A stretch of DNA of 34,458 nucleotides, from the NCBI GenBank assembly GCA_032718475.1, contig JAUCBJ010005818.1, positions 1 to 34,458 of the forward strand, given 5' to 3'. The translations under genes were made by a program, and so were the position numbers. The notes below the pieces were generated by a model. The model was not told the origin of the DNA, did not search any database, and worked only from the letters and a program-made list of their open reading frames with translations. The stretch comes from Nemertoderma westbladi (lineage: Eukaryota; Xenacoelomorpha; Nemertodermatida; Nemertodermatidae). Below are positions 10,101-20,040 of the stretch, one piece after another (within the stretch, counting starts at the first letter, position 1; each line of letters opens with the position of its first letter).

Positions 10101-13100
10101 GTGTTCCAGAACGTGTTCCAATGCTCTGGGGTGTCCGCTGTCCGGTATGTTATAGAACGTGTTCCACTGCTCTGGGGTGTCCGCTGTCCGGTATGTTATA
10201 GAACATGTTCCACTGCTCTGGGGTGTCCGCTGTCCGGAATGTTATAGAACGTGTTCCACTGCTCTGGGGTGTCCGCTGTCCGGTATGTTATAGAACGTGT
10301 TCCACTGCTCTTGGGTGTCCGCTGTCCGGTATGTTGTAGAACGTGTTCCACTGCCCTGAGGTGTCCGCTGTCCGGAATGATATAGAACGTGTTCCACTGC
10401 TCTGGGGTGTCCGCTGTCCGGTATGTTATAGAACGTGTTCCACTGCTCTTGGGTGTCCGCTGTCCGGTATGTTATAGAACGTGTTCCACTGCTCTGGGGT
10501 GTCCGCTGTCCGGTATGTTATAGAACGTGTTCCACTGCTCTTGGGTGTCCGCTGTCCGGTATGTTATAGAACGTGTTCCACTGCTCTGGGGTGTCCGCTG
10601 TCCGGTATGTTATAGAACGTGTTCCACTGCTCTGGGGTGTCTGCTGTCCGGTATGTTGTAGAACGTGTTCCACTGCTCTGAGGTGCCGCTGTCCGGAATG
10701 ATATAGAACGTGTTCCACTGCTCTGGGGTGTCCGCTGTCCGGTATGTTATAGAACGTGTTCCACTGCTCTGGGGTGTCTGCTGTCCGGTATGTTATAGAA
10801 CGTGTTCCACTGCTCTTGGGTGTCCGCTGTCCGGTATGTTGTAGAACGTGTTCCACTGCTCTGGGGTGTCCGCTGTCCGGTATGTTATAGAACGTGTTCC
10901 ACTGCTCTGGAGTGTCCGCTGTCCGGAATGTTATAGAACGTGTTCCAATGCTCTGTAGTGTCCGCTGTCCGGTATGTTATAGAACGTGTTCCACTGCTCT
11001 GGGGTGTCCGCTGTCCGGAATGATATAGAACGTGTTCCACTGCTCTGGGGTGTCCGCTGTCCGGTTTGTTATAGAACGTGTTCCAATGCTCTGGGGTGTC
11101 CGCTGTCCGGTATGTTATAGAACGTGTTCCACTGCTCTGGGGTGTCTGCTGTCCGGTATGTTATAGAACATGTTCCACTGCTCTGGAGTGTCCGCTGTCC
11201 GGAATGATATAGAACGTGTTCCACTGCTCTGGGGTGTCCGCTGTCCGGTATGTTATAGAACGTGTTCCAATGCTCTGGGGTGTCCGCTGTCCGGAATGAT
11301 ATAGAACGTGTTCCACTGCTCTGGGGTGTCCGCTGTCCGGTATGTTATAGAACGTGTTCCAATGCTCTGGGGTGTCCGCTGTCCGGAATGATATAGAACG
11401 TGTTCCACTGCTCTGGGGTGTCCGCTGTCCGGTATGTTATAGAACGTGTTCCACTGCTCTGGGGTGTCCGCTGTCCGGAATGATATAGAACGTGTTCCAC
11501 TGCTCTGGGGTGTCCGCTGTCCGGTATGTTATAGAACGTGTTCCACTGCTCTGGAGTGTCCGCTGTCCGGAATGTTATAGAACGTGTTCCAATGCTCTGT
11601 AGTGTCCGCTGTCCGGTATGTTATAGAACGTGTTCCACTGCTCTGGGGTGTCCGCTGTCCGGAATGATATAGAACGTGTTCCACTGCTCTGGGGTGTCCA
11701 CTGTCCGGTATGTCATAGAACGTGTTCCAATGCTCTGGGGTGTCCGCTGTCCGGTATGTTATAGAACGTGTTCCACTGCTCTGGGGTGTCTGCTGTCCCG
11801 TATGTTATAGAACGTGTTCCACTGCTCTGGGGTGTCCGATGTGTTACAGAACGTGTTCCATTAATGCACTGTGGTGTACGGTGTGTTCCGGAACGTGTTC
11901 CAATGCTCTGGGTTGAGCGGTGTGTTCCAGAACGTGTTCCAATGCTCTGGGGTGTCCGCTGTCCGGAATGTTATAGACCGTGTTCCACTGCTCTGGGGTG
12001 TCCGCTGTCCGGTATGTTATAGAACGTGTTCCACTGCTCTGGGGTGTCCTCTGTCCGGAATGTTATAGACCGTGTTCCACTGCTCTGGGCAGTCTGGGGT
12101 GTCCGCTGTCCGGTATGTTATAGAACGTGTTCCACTGCTCTGGGGTGTCCGCTGTCCGGTATGTTATAGAACGTGTTCCACTGCTCTGGGGTGTCCGCTG
12201 TCCGGAATGATATAGAACGTGTTCCACTGCTCTGGGGTGTCCGCTGTCCGGTATGTTATAGAACGTGTTCCACTGCTCTGGAGTGTCCGCTGTCCGGAAT
12301 GTTATAGAACGTGTTCCAATGCTCTGTAGTGTCCGCTGTCCGGTATGTTATAGAACGTGTTCCACTGCTCTGGGGTGTCCGCTGTCCGGAATGATATAGA
12401 ACGTGTTCCACTGCTCTGGGGTGTCCACTGTCCGGTATGTCATAGAACGTGTTCCAATGCTCTGGGGTGTCCGCTGTCCGGTATGTTATAGAACGTGTTC
12501 CACTGCTCTGGGGTGTCTGCTGTCCCGTATGTTATAGAACGTGTTCCACTGCTCTGGGGTGTCCGATGGGTTCCAATGCTCTGGGTTGAGCGGTGTGTTC
12601 CAGAACGTGTTCCAATGCTCTGGGGTGTCCGCTGTCCGGAATGTTATAGACCGTGTTCCACTGCTCTGGGGTGTCCGCTGTCCGGTATGTTATAGAACGT
12701 GTTCCACTGCTCTGGGGTGTCCTCTGTCCGGAATGTTATAGACCGTGTTCCACTGCTCTGGGCAGTCTGGGGTGTCCGCTGTCCGGTATGTTATAGAACG
12801 TGTTCCACTGCTCTGGGGTGTCCGCTGTCCGGTATGTTATAGAACGTGTTCCACTGCTCTGTGGTGTCCCGTGTGTTCCAGAACGTATTCCTGTGCTCTC
12901 TGGTGTGTTCCAGAACGTGTTCCTATTCCAATGCTCTGGGCTGGGGTGTACCCAGAACGTGTTCAACATTATAAAACAATTATAAAACAACTTTATATCT
13001 TTACGATAATGAACTTTTGCAGAGTGAATTTAATTAATTAATTAATTCGATAGGCCTAACATATCATCATATATACATATATAATAAATATTAAACTCGC

Positions 13101-13328
13101 CTTCGTATCTTTGTATGTTTCATAACCATTCTACCAATTATATGGGTGTATATTAATTAAACTTCCAACGAAATACATTCAATAACTACAGACTACATGC
13201 TGGTAGTATAAAGTATAGGGTATACCTGGTACTGGAAGTTAAATAATGATTTCTGTTCAAATTGAAAGTTTTTACAATTACAATTATTTATACGCATACA
13301 ATTATTTATTAAATTATTTTCTTTTTAG
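7185..13328 (+). other. Phase-2 intron of the MAPKBP1-like gene (6,144 bp)
   Basis: Donor GTGAGG at 7185 and acceptor TTTTCTTTTTAG ending at 13328. Joining them makes AG+A (Arg) and continues the family sequence from HSSSITSTR into FIIDSS, which parallels the HSSSITAVKF junction region of vertebrate relatives. The 5' part (7185-7908) is AT-rich with ATA runs near 7379 and two short AACCCTAACCC words near 7702. The middle is a 46-bp minisatellite. The 3' part (12965-13328) is AT-rich, with (TTAA)n at about 13026-13046. Confidence 0.88.
7909..12964. repeat. 46-bp minisatellite, about 110 copies, with higher-order duplications
   Basis: The unit begins TGCTCTGGGGTGTCCGCTGT, continues CCGGTATGTTATAGAACGTG and ends TTCCAC. 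Frequent variants are GGAATGATATAG, GGAATATTATAG, a C/A change before TGCTCTG, and GGGG to GGAG/TGGG. A block of about 760 bp (7909-8667) recurs at about 10902-11660 at an offset of 2,993 bp, sharing private variants such as GGTTTGTTATAG (8070, 11063) and GAACATGTTCC (8173, 11166). A second block (about 11460-12180) recurs at about 12190-12850. Divergent units containing GATGTGTTACAG, GGTGTACGGTG and GGTTGAGCGG occur at 9809-9905, 10018-10110, 11836-11935 and, shortened, at 12563-12605. 46 is not a multiple of three and no conserved protein is seen, so the open frames here are repeat artefacts. Confidence 0.97.
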
Positions 13329-16300
13329 ATTTATAATCGATTCTTCTAAACTTCTCCTATTGAGTTGCTCTGCGGACAGAACTTTAATATTCCGTTGCGC
13401 CCAGCAGACACCCAACTTTCGGTTCGCACGAACCCACATAGTCACGGATAAAACCGCCGTGTACGACATGGACTCGCACAAGAGCGGCGTGTCCGTGGTT
13501 ACCGCGTGTCAGGACCGAAACGTCCGCGTTTATAACGTTAACAGCTCGCGTAGAACCAACTCGTATAGAGGCTCGGCCACGGAGGAAGGGTCGCTTCTTC
13601 GGGTTGCTATGGACCCCTCGGGGATGTACATAGCAACCGGGTCCAGCGATAAATCCATCGCTCTTCTAGAGGCGGCGACCGGGCTGGTTGTCGCGTCTAC
13701 GACGGGACATTCCGAACTCATTACCGGTTTAACTTTCAGTAACGATTGCAGACGATTGTATTCAGTATCCGCAGATGGTTGCATTATTGTCTGGCGTCTC
13801 GCCTTCTCATTGGTTAAACTGATGCATCAGAATTTATACAACCAGAAACTCGTTAAACCGGCAGTGAAACCATCGGCAACTAATCAGCCAATCACAGATG
13901 CGCTCCGGGTTACTTCCGCTAACTTATTGCCTATTTATAATGAGTGCCTAGATGATAGTCAACCAGAGGACTTCGAAACCTCGGCGAATAACTCCGAGGA
14001 GGATTTCGACTCGGTTGTTTTCGATCCCCTTAACGCTGTTGCTATGGACGACGGGAGTAGCCAATGGCGTTTCAGTATGGGTAAACTGCCCGTTTGGGCG
14101 CAGAAGGTTGTAAATAGTCCTCTTGTGTCGGTCTCGGAAACTCAACTTGTTGATTCATTTACCGACGGCGGCAGTGATGTAAAGTTATCCAGGCCTCGGG
14201 ATCTTCCATTAAATAAAGTATCAGATAGCGGGGCGGTAAATAAAGTATCAGATAGCGGGGCGGTAAATAAAGTATCAGATAGCGGGGCGGTAAATAATGT
14301 ATCAGATAGCGGGGCGGTAAATAAAGTATCAGATAGCGGGGCGGTAAATAAAGTACCAGATAGCGGGGCGGTAAATAAAGTATCAGATTGCGGGGCGGTA
14401 AATAAAGTACCAGATGGCGGGGCGGTAAATAAAGTATCAGATAGCGGGGCGGTAAATAAAGTATCAGATAGCGGGGCGGTAAATAAAGTATCAGATAGCG
14501 ATGGGGCGATAAATAAATTATCAGATAGCGATGAGGCGGTAAATAAAGTCAAGTCGATAAAGTCAATTCCAGGTAATAATTCAGTTGAATCCGGCTTTAT
14601 CGATCCTCTTCATCCGGTTGTCGATGACAGCGACACCGATGAGGCCGACTTTATTGTGGAGGAATCGGTTAATAGTTCGGAAGATTTGCGGGAATTCGGC
14701 AACGATTGCAGCCCAGAATGTTGGAACTACGAGATCCCGGAGAGTCAGGATAAAACCCCGGAGATTTTATTCTCCCGCGCGCCGGACGACGTCCCGCTAG
14801 AGGGCGACGTCCCGCTAGAGGGCGACGATTCTCTGTTCCTCGAGGATTCCTCGGCGACCCCCGTCCGGATGGGTTCCTCGCGGCGGCTGAGTCTGTCGTC
14901 CCGGTATCTGTGTCAGTTAAACCGGACGTTGTCCTCCGGTTCCCCCACAGTCGCCTCCCAATCGGTAGCCTCGCCCCCATTACTGCAGCTCACCGAGGAG
15001 GAAGACGCCGGTTCCGATGACGTCATCGGAGGGCATCCGGTACCGGAAGTGTCGCTAACAAACAATAAGGAAGTTAATGATGAAGAAGAAGAAAGTTCTA
15101 GAATATTTAATTCGGATTCCAAACATTTAGTTTCTTTGCGACGCAGTAAAACTTTTGATCAAGGAGACCGGAAGTCGTCATTGCGTGGCAAACTGGTCCC
15201 GCCCGCGTCCCCTACCAGTCCCGGTAGGGAGTCCGTCCGTATCGTTTACAGAACCTCCACGACGTCCACCCAATCGGTATCGGTTCCCTCGTCTCCTAGA
15301 CGACACTCCATGGCGACGGAGAAACCTCGTAACGAGTCCGCGACTAATCCGACCAATAGGGGCAGCGCGTCGGGGCAACGACGAATTCGTAAGTCGGAAA
15401 GACCTTCGTCGGTTAACGAGACGAGATTCAATCGGACGAAATCCTTGATGGAGTTTAAACTCCCGTTGCCGCCCCGTTCGCGGACTCCGACGGAGTTGAG
15501 TCGGAGTCTAAGTACCGAGAGACGGTTGCCTGGATACCTGCAGACCACGGTGGCGTCGCTGGGGAAACAGTCGACGCACGCGCGTCGCAAGAAGCGGAGT
15601 TTAACGAGCGCGGAAGCCGTTGGCTCCGAGTCGGACAACGATTTATCGGTGAGTAAGGAGTTAATCCGAACCGCCTCGTTGGGAAGTCTGACGACGTCCT
15701 CCTCCCAGGGGAGTCTAACCCCGCGGCCCTGCGGCGGCGGTGTGCGACCCCGCAGCGAGTTGGGGCGGCGTCCCTCCAGCGGCGACTGGTGCGTCGCGGC
15801 GACCCACAGCGTCGACGTCACCGCTCCGTGTCAGTTCTGTATCCGACGTGAGACCGGTTTCTTTTCCGACGCCGAGTGCGACGCCGCTAGTCGTCGTAGC
15901 ACTCCTGTCGACGGCCCCGATACCGTGGTAACGGCGTGTTGCTGCGCAACCGATTGTTTACCTGTCGTTAGCGACCCCGCTGTCCCCGTTACCATGGCTA
16001 CGTGTACCCGCGCGTTGGCGGATCTCCGTTCCGCTTTAGCGGCGGCGATCTCGGTCCGTCGACGGGTTGAAGAGATTCCGAGTGTTCCGGATCGCGTCCG
16101 GATGGCGTCGGAAATGCGTTCCGGTTTCCGGAATGTCATCGAGGATCTGTCAGTTAACTCTCTGGACGGCGATTCATCGAATGAGATTCGCTATTTAGTT
16201 CGTTGCGAAGAAACGTCTGAGATTCTAGAACGGTATTCTAATTTACTCGTTCACACGGTGGAGGAAAGGTTGGGGCTCAGGGGTCCTACTGATAGCCGGG

Positions 16301-16344
16301 GTAGTCAACATGACGTTACCTTGTTACCTTCAGAGGATGAGTGA
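13329..16344 (+). CDS. MAPKBP1: MAPKBP1/WDR62-family WD40 scaffold protein, coding exon 2 (residues 541-1545)
   Basis: Continues exon 1 to a total of 1,545 residues, close to vertebrate MAPKBP1/WDR62 (about 1,500). The second propeller finishes with SCSADRTLIFR (553-563), RTHIVTDKTAVYDMD (575-589), CQDRNVRVYNV (601-611), MDPSGMYIATGSSDKSIALL (635-654) and SNDC...SVSADGCIIVWRL (678-698). A long Ser-rich, presumably disordered tail follows, with a 9-residue tandem repeat (836-945) and a RRLSLSSRYLCQLNRTL segment (nt about 14881-14931) that resembles the conserved SISSRFLLQ segment of the family. The C-terminus (from 1433, CTRALADLRSALAAA, to ILERYSNLLVHTVEERLGLR) matches the family's C-terminal helical dimerisation region. 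The coding sequence starts at the acceptor, not at the in-frame ATG at 13246, because everything before 13329 is AT-rich intron. The stop is TGA at 16342-16344. Confidence 0.92.
14212..14541 (+). repeat. In-frame 9-10-residue coding repeat (NKVSDSGAV) in the MAPKBP1-like tail
   Basis: Twelve consecutive units: ten of 27 bp (consensus NKVSDSGAV, with NN, P, C and G substitutions) and two final 30-bp units (NKVSDSDGAI, NKLSDSDEAV). They occupy residues 836-945 of the predicted protein, in the disordered region between the WD40 propellers and the C-terminal helices. Nearly all copies are identical in DNA. The last two are most diverged, consistent with expansion from that end. Confidence 0.95.
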
Positions 16345-16368
16345 ATGACGTCATTACGGACGATTATA

Positions 16369-16374
16369 AATAAA
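16369..16374 (+). promoter_or_regulatory. Candidate polyadenylation signal of the MAPKBP1-like gene
   Basis: AATAAA lies 25 bases after the TGA stop, in AAATAAATAAG. This would give a very short 3' UTR. It lies at the edge of a repeat that is also found inside the TTAA element upstream of the gene. Confidence 0.5.
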
Positions 16375-16457
16375 TAAGCTGTGAAATTATTTTAGTTTTT
16401 GGTTGAAGTAATCTTGGCGCTCAACGCCATCAAAGTTATCCTGTTACAGGTATCGGT

Positions 16458-16660
16458 GGGGATTGGCCTTGATGCAGTAAAATTCATCCCTCTCCAGGGG
16501 ATTCCTATTAAATAACTGCTGATAACTGCTGTTGTTTATTGTTTTGGTTAGAATAACGTGCCACTGTAACCTAATCCTCTCCCTTTAATTGATAATTTAA
16601 CTTTGAGACGAGATATTAATTTGCCGAGATGGGATTTGTGTCTATACCCCCCCCCCCCCC
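16458..16660 (-). mobile_element. Short inverted-repeat (MITE-like) element, copy A
   Basis: Read on the minus strand, it begins with a G14 run (C-run 16647-16660 on plus) and includes CATCTCGG, ATTAATATCTCG and GGTTACAGTGGCACGTTATT, followed by CTAACCAAAA and CCCCTGGAGAGGGATGAATT. This order matches copies at 16804-17024 and 19509-19744. It is inverted relative to copy B, 143 bp away, so the pair could fold back. Confidence 0.7.
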
Positions 16661-16803
16661 ACACCCCTCCCCTCCCCGTCTCAAGTTTTCATAGAATGGC
16701 GTATATTACACCCAGTGGGCTACAGCGCGAAAATTATTGATATTGTTGATTATTCTTTCTTCCTGATTGATATCTGGCTCATATTTTCTGACCCCGGGAG
16801 ACA

Positions 16804-17024
16804 GGGGGAAACTTGACAAATTCAATCTCGAATTAATATTTAGATTTATTTATTAAGGGAAAAGAGCAGTTTACAGTGTGCCACGTTATTCTAACCAAAT
16901 CAAATAAAGGAAAATCAATAGAACAGGTTACAGTTATATTTTTGGAGTAATCAACTGTTATTTGGGTCCATTTTCCCCTGGAGGGGGATGAATTTTAATT
17001 GTGTCGAAAGTCCCCCCCCCCCCC
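16804..17024 (+). mobile_element. Short inverted-repeat (MITE-like) element, copy B
   Basis: Starts GGGGGAAACTTGACAAATTC and ends GTGTCGAAAGT followed by C13. The reverse complement of the end (G-run, ACTTTCGACACAATT) resembles the start, giving imperfect terminal inverted repeats. The core GCCACGTTATTCTAACCAAA is shared with copies A and C. No coding capacity. Confidence 0.72.
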
Positions 17025-17360
17025 ATTTGACCCCAGACTTTAGTTTTTCTGAGGTCTTAACCATCAGCAGTTTCTCTATCTGCCACTACGAAGTCAAAGT
17101 GATAAGGGGAATTTGCATATATTTTGCTTATAATTTTTTCGAGTTGACAATTAATATAAATTTATGTCACGTGCTGCGCGAAGGCCCCACTTAGTGTATC
17201 ATTCTATTTAAACGGTAGTGAAAGTCAGACAGTACCTTCTGGAATAAGGCTTTGTGACGAGGAACGAGGAAGGCTTTTTCCTTTATCCAATATAAACAAA
17301 TTTTCACAGCTCATTTTTTATAATCTGATACATCTTGCGCGGGGCACCCGGTTTCGTTAG
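17025..17360. other. Intergenic spacer
   Basis: Mixed-composition sequence with no convincing coding frame, RNA gene or repeat. It separates MITE-like copy B from the 31-bp minisatellite. Confidence 0.4.
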
Positions 17361-17982
17361 TATATTCAGTATACCGTATACCTTTAGTGCTGTTATTCAG
17401 TATACCGTCTACCTTTTCTGCTGTTATTCAGTATACCGTCTACCTTTTCTGCTGTTATTCAGTATACCGTCTACCTTTAGTGCTGTTATTCAGTATACCG
17501 TCTACCTTTAGTGCTGTTATTCAGTATACCGTCTACCTTTTCTGCTGTTATTCAGTATACAGTCTACCTTTACTGCTGTTATTCAGTATACCGTCTACCT
17601 TTTCTGCTGTTATTCAGTATACCGTCTACCTTTACTGCTGTTATTCAGTATACCGTCTACCTTTTATGCTGTTATTCAGTATACCGTCTACCTTTACTGC
17701 TGTTATTCAGTATACCTTCTACCTTTACTGCTGTTATTCAGTATACCGTCTACCTTTTCTGCTGTTATTCAGTATACCGTCTACCTTTACTGCTGTTATT
17801 CAGTATACCGTCTACCTTTAGTGCTGTTATTCAGTATACAGTCTACCTTTACTGCTGTTATTCAGTATACCGTCTACCTTTACTGCTGTTATTCAGTATA
17901 CAGTCTACCTTTACTGCTGTTATTCAGTATACCGTCCACCTTTAGTGCTGTTATTCACTATACCGTATACCTTTAGTGCTGT
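17361..17982. repeat. 31-bp minisatellite, about 20 copies
   Basis: Unit built from TGCTGTTATTCAGTATACCG plus TCTACCTTTAC. The ATTCAG word steps exactly 31 bp from 17364 to 17953. Main variation is TTTAG/TTTAC/TTTTC at the unit end and CCG/CAG in the middle. The long frames across it arise because the period is not a multiple of three and the unit has no stop in two frames; I see no protein. Confidence 0.97.
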
Positions 17983-19508
17983 CACATTTATGCTTCCCAT
18001 TTAAGTATTTACTTCCATTCGCTTTCATTATTCTGCCTTATCTATAATATTATTATTTCCGAAGTAGTTATGATTTAATGATATATATTTTGTTATATTT
18101 TGTTTATATTTGTGTTAATTATTTACCGAGTTTAAGAGTGCCGTGTGTTAAAGTATGAGAGTTATGGAAAGCCGCAACATTTCCCATAAATATAAGTTTA
18201 TATTTGAGAATGAAATCAAAACTCTCAATTGCAAAGTTTGAGTGTTTTAGTCATCAAGTAAAGTACTTTTTCAATTTTAATAGTGGATCAATCATTATGG
18301 ATATAATAAATGGTTTGTTTGGATTGGGTTATTGTGCGTGAATACATTTTTGATTTTTTAAAGTCATTATCCAGTTGTTATCCCGAAATTTTTTAAATAT
18401 AACGAATTTTTGTAAAACTCATTCCTCTAACAATTTGTTTCTGCTCCAACATATTTCCATAATATTTGTGTTGTAGTGTAATAAACTTATCTCACCTCTC
18501 TCTACAATTATTAGTTGTTAATCTATTTTTTAAGTAAGATACTATTATTTGTTTGTAAGTTGTTTTGTTTTTACCTTATTTACTTACTGGCGCGTAATGT
18601 GGCACTTTATATGATTTCAGTATGAGGTGGTAAAATGTCGAGCGAAGCGATTCTAGTAAATGATGCGAGTATTGTAATCTGGAAAAGTAATTTACACGCC
18701 TTGTTGTGCTAATGTTATTCCAAAATTCAACCAATATTTTTGTAATAACTAATACCGTTATACGCGGTCACTCTCAAATGCCTGATCTTTTTCTGGCAGA
18801 GCCATTCATTACTGTTGCAGACGAGAACCGGGCCTAGCAGCTGCTGTGTTAGAAAGTAACAGTCATATAATGTAATATTATATTACTACGATATTACTAG
18901 TGGGACAAATAGTGTTTTAATTTTGGAATAAATTAATATTAATTTCGTAGCTGCCTTTATGAAATACTCCCTTTTGCTAATCAAAGTGCCCTTATCAAAT
19001 ACCGTTACATTAGATTGTATTGACTCAGAAAGGCCTACATTATATAATATCTTAGTTTATGTGCAGTAAAGTTATATTGACAATCATAATATCATTCATT
19101 GTATTAATATAAACCTATGTAAATCTTTTTCAGTTTTTCTAAGGCCGCAAGGACAAAAGCAGAAGTAATTAGTTCAACTCCACTAATAGAATCTGAAATT
19201 TAGAATTTAAAAGGATCCAAATTAAATGACCAAATTAAAACACCAAATTAAATTATTTAGAACCAAATATATTTTTTTTGTCGCACAAAATTACATCCCC
19301 CAATTTAAGTATCTCTCATCACACTAAAATAATTATTCATAACACAAGACAATTATCTATATAGCCCAAAAGTAATTATCATGCCCCTCATGTAGTTATT
19401 CGTTGCCCAAAACTATTTATTCCGTTTTTGTACATATTTGTATGATAACTTTTCAGTGTTTGTTGGTTTTTGTCTGTAGGAATTGGTGGGCCAATGTTAT
19501 TTGGAGTC
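17983..19508. other. AT-rich intergenic sequence without recognised features
   Basis: About 1.5 kb of AT-rich sequence. I looked for conserved coding segments, splice-flanked short exons and tRNA boxes and saw none. The TTCAGTTTTTCTAAGGCC near 19130 has an acceptor-like look but no exon follows. Confidence 0.4.
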
Positions 19509-19744
19509 ACGGGGGAGGCATTTGACGCAAATCCCTCTCGGCGAATTATTATCTCGCCTTAAGCTAAATATCAATTTAAGGGAAAGGAGCAGGTTACGGT
19601 GGCACGTTATTCTAACCAAAATAATAATCGAAAGTCATAGAATAGGTTACAGTTTTATTTTTGAAAGTAATCAGATGTTATTTGCGTCGATTTACCCAGG
19701 AGAGGGGTGAATTTTTATTGCGTCGATAGTCCCCCCCCCCCCCC
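19509..19744 (+). mobile_element. Short inverted-repeat (MITE-like) element, copy C
   Basis: Starts GGGGGAGGCATTTGACGCAA and ends TTGCGTCGATAGT plus C14, so the two ends are imperfect inverted copies (GACGCAA versus TTGCGTC). The core GGCACGTTATTCTAACCAAA matches copies A and B. Best preserved copy in the window and the most useful consensus seed. Confidence 0.75.
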
Positions 19745-19919
19745 TCCCCTCCCCCTATCTGTTTAGTTGTTATTAAAGGAGCCTCTATCTCCATTTCTAA
19801 AGTTATTTTCGGAGATTTATTTTGGCGGGTTTGTTATTTATTTTGGTCTGGATAATTAAATTTGAAAACAATTTCCTTGTTTTTTGGTGATGAATAATTA
19901 AAATTTATATTATTTGAAA

Positions 19920-20040
19920 ATGGACTTGTTGAACTATTAGCTCTGGAGCTGGTGTAGCTCAGAGGAAGAGCTATCACACGGTTTGTGAGAGGTCCCTGGT
20001 TCGAATTCCGGTCCCAGCCTTAATTTTTCAACAGGTCCAT
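19920..20040. repeat. Inverted repeats enclosing a tRNA-like sequence
   Basis: Left arm ATGGACTTGTTGAA (19920-19933) and right arm TTCAACAGGTCCAT (20027-20040) are inverted copies with one mismatch in 14. Pairing can continue, with gaps, into TATTAG/TTAA and into the acceptor-stem bases of the tRNA-like core. No target duplication is evident outside the arms. Confidence 0.6.
19948..20019 (+). pseudogene. tRNA-like sequence (degenerate tRNA, anticodon position GGT, or SINE head)
   Basis: Exactly 72 bases at canonical spacing. The D arm GCTC/GAGC is perfect, the anticodon stem pairs 4 of 5, the 5-base variable loop is present, and the T loop is TTCGAAT. The acceptor stem pairs 5 of 7 plus one wobble, and the T stem 3 of 5 plus one wobble. 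Box A (TAGCTCAGAGG) and box B (GGTTCGAATTC, one base off consensus) are present, so RNA polymerase III transcription is plausible. Against a working tRNA: C instead of U at position 33, stem mismatches, and an anticodon position of GGT, rarely used for Thr in animals, which use AGT. A tRNA pseudogene or tRNA-derived SINE head is more likely. Confidence 0.55.

Noticed and set aside
9695-12068. Many overlapping frames of 60-100 residues rich in Cys, Val and Arg across the minisatellite
   Set aside because: They are the same 46-bp unit read in rotating phase (46 is not divisible by three), lie inside an intron and match no protein family.
13246-13328. In-frame ATG at 13246 as start of a separate gene
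   Set aside because: The 28 codons before 13329 are AT-rich and unlike the family, whereas joining exon 1 to 13329 continues the conserved propeller without a gap.
15246-15821. 191-residue minus-strand frame opposite exon 2
   Set aside because: Shadow of the GC-rich coding exon; the plus frame is conserved and continuous, the minus frame is not.
17387-17945. Two overlapping 144-residue frames of Leu/Tyr/Cys repeats
   Set aside because: By-product of the 31-bp minisatellite; no non-repetitive flanking protein.
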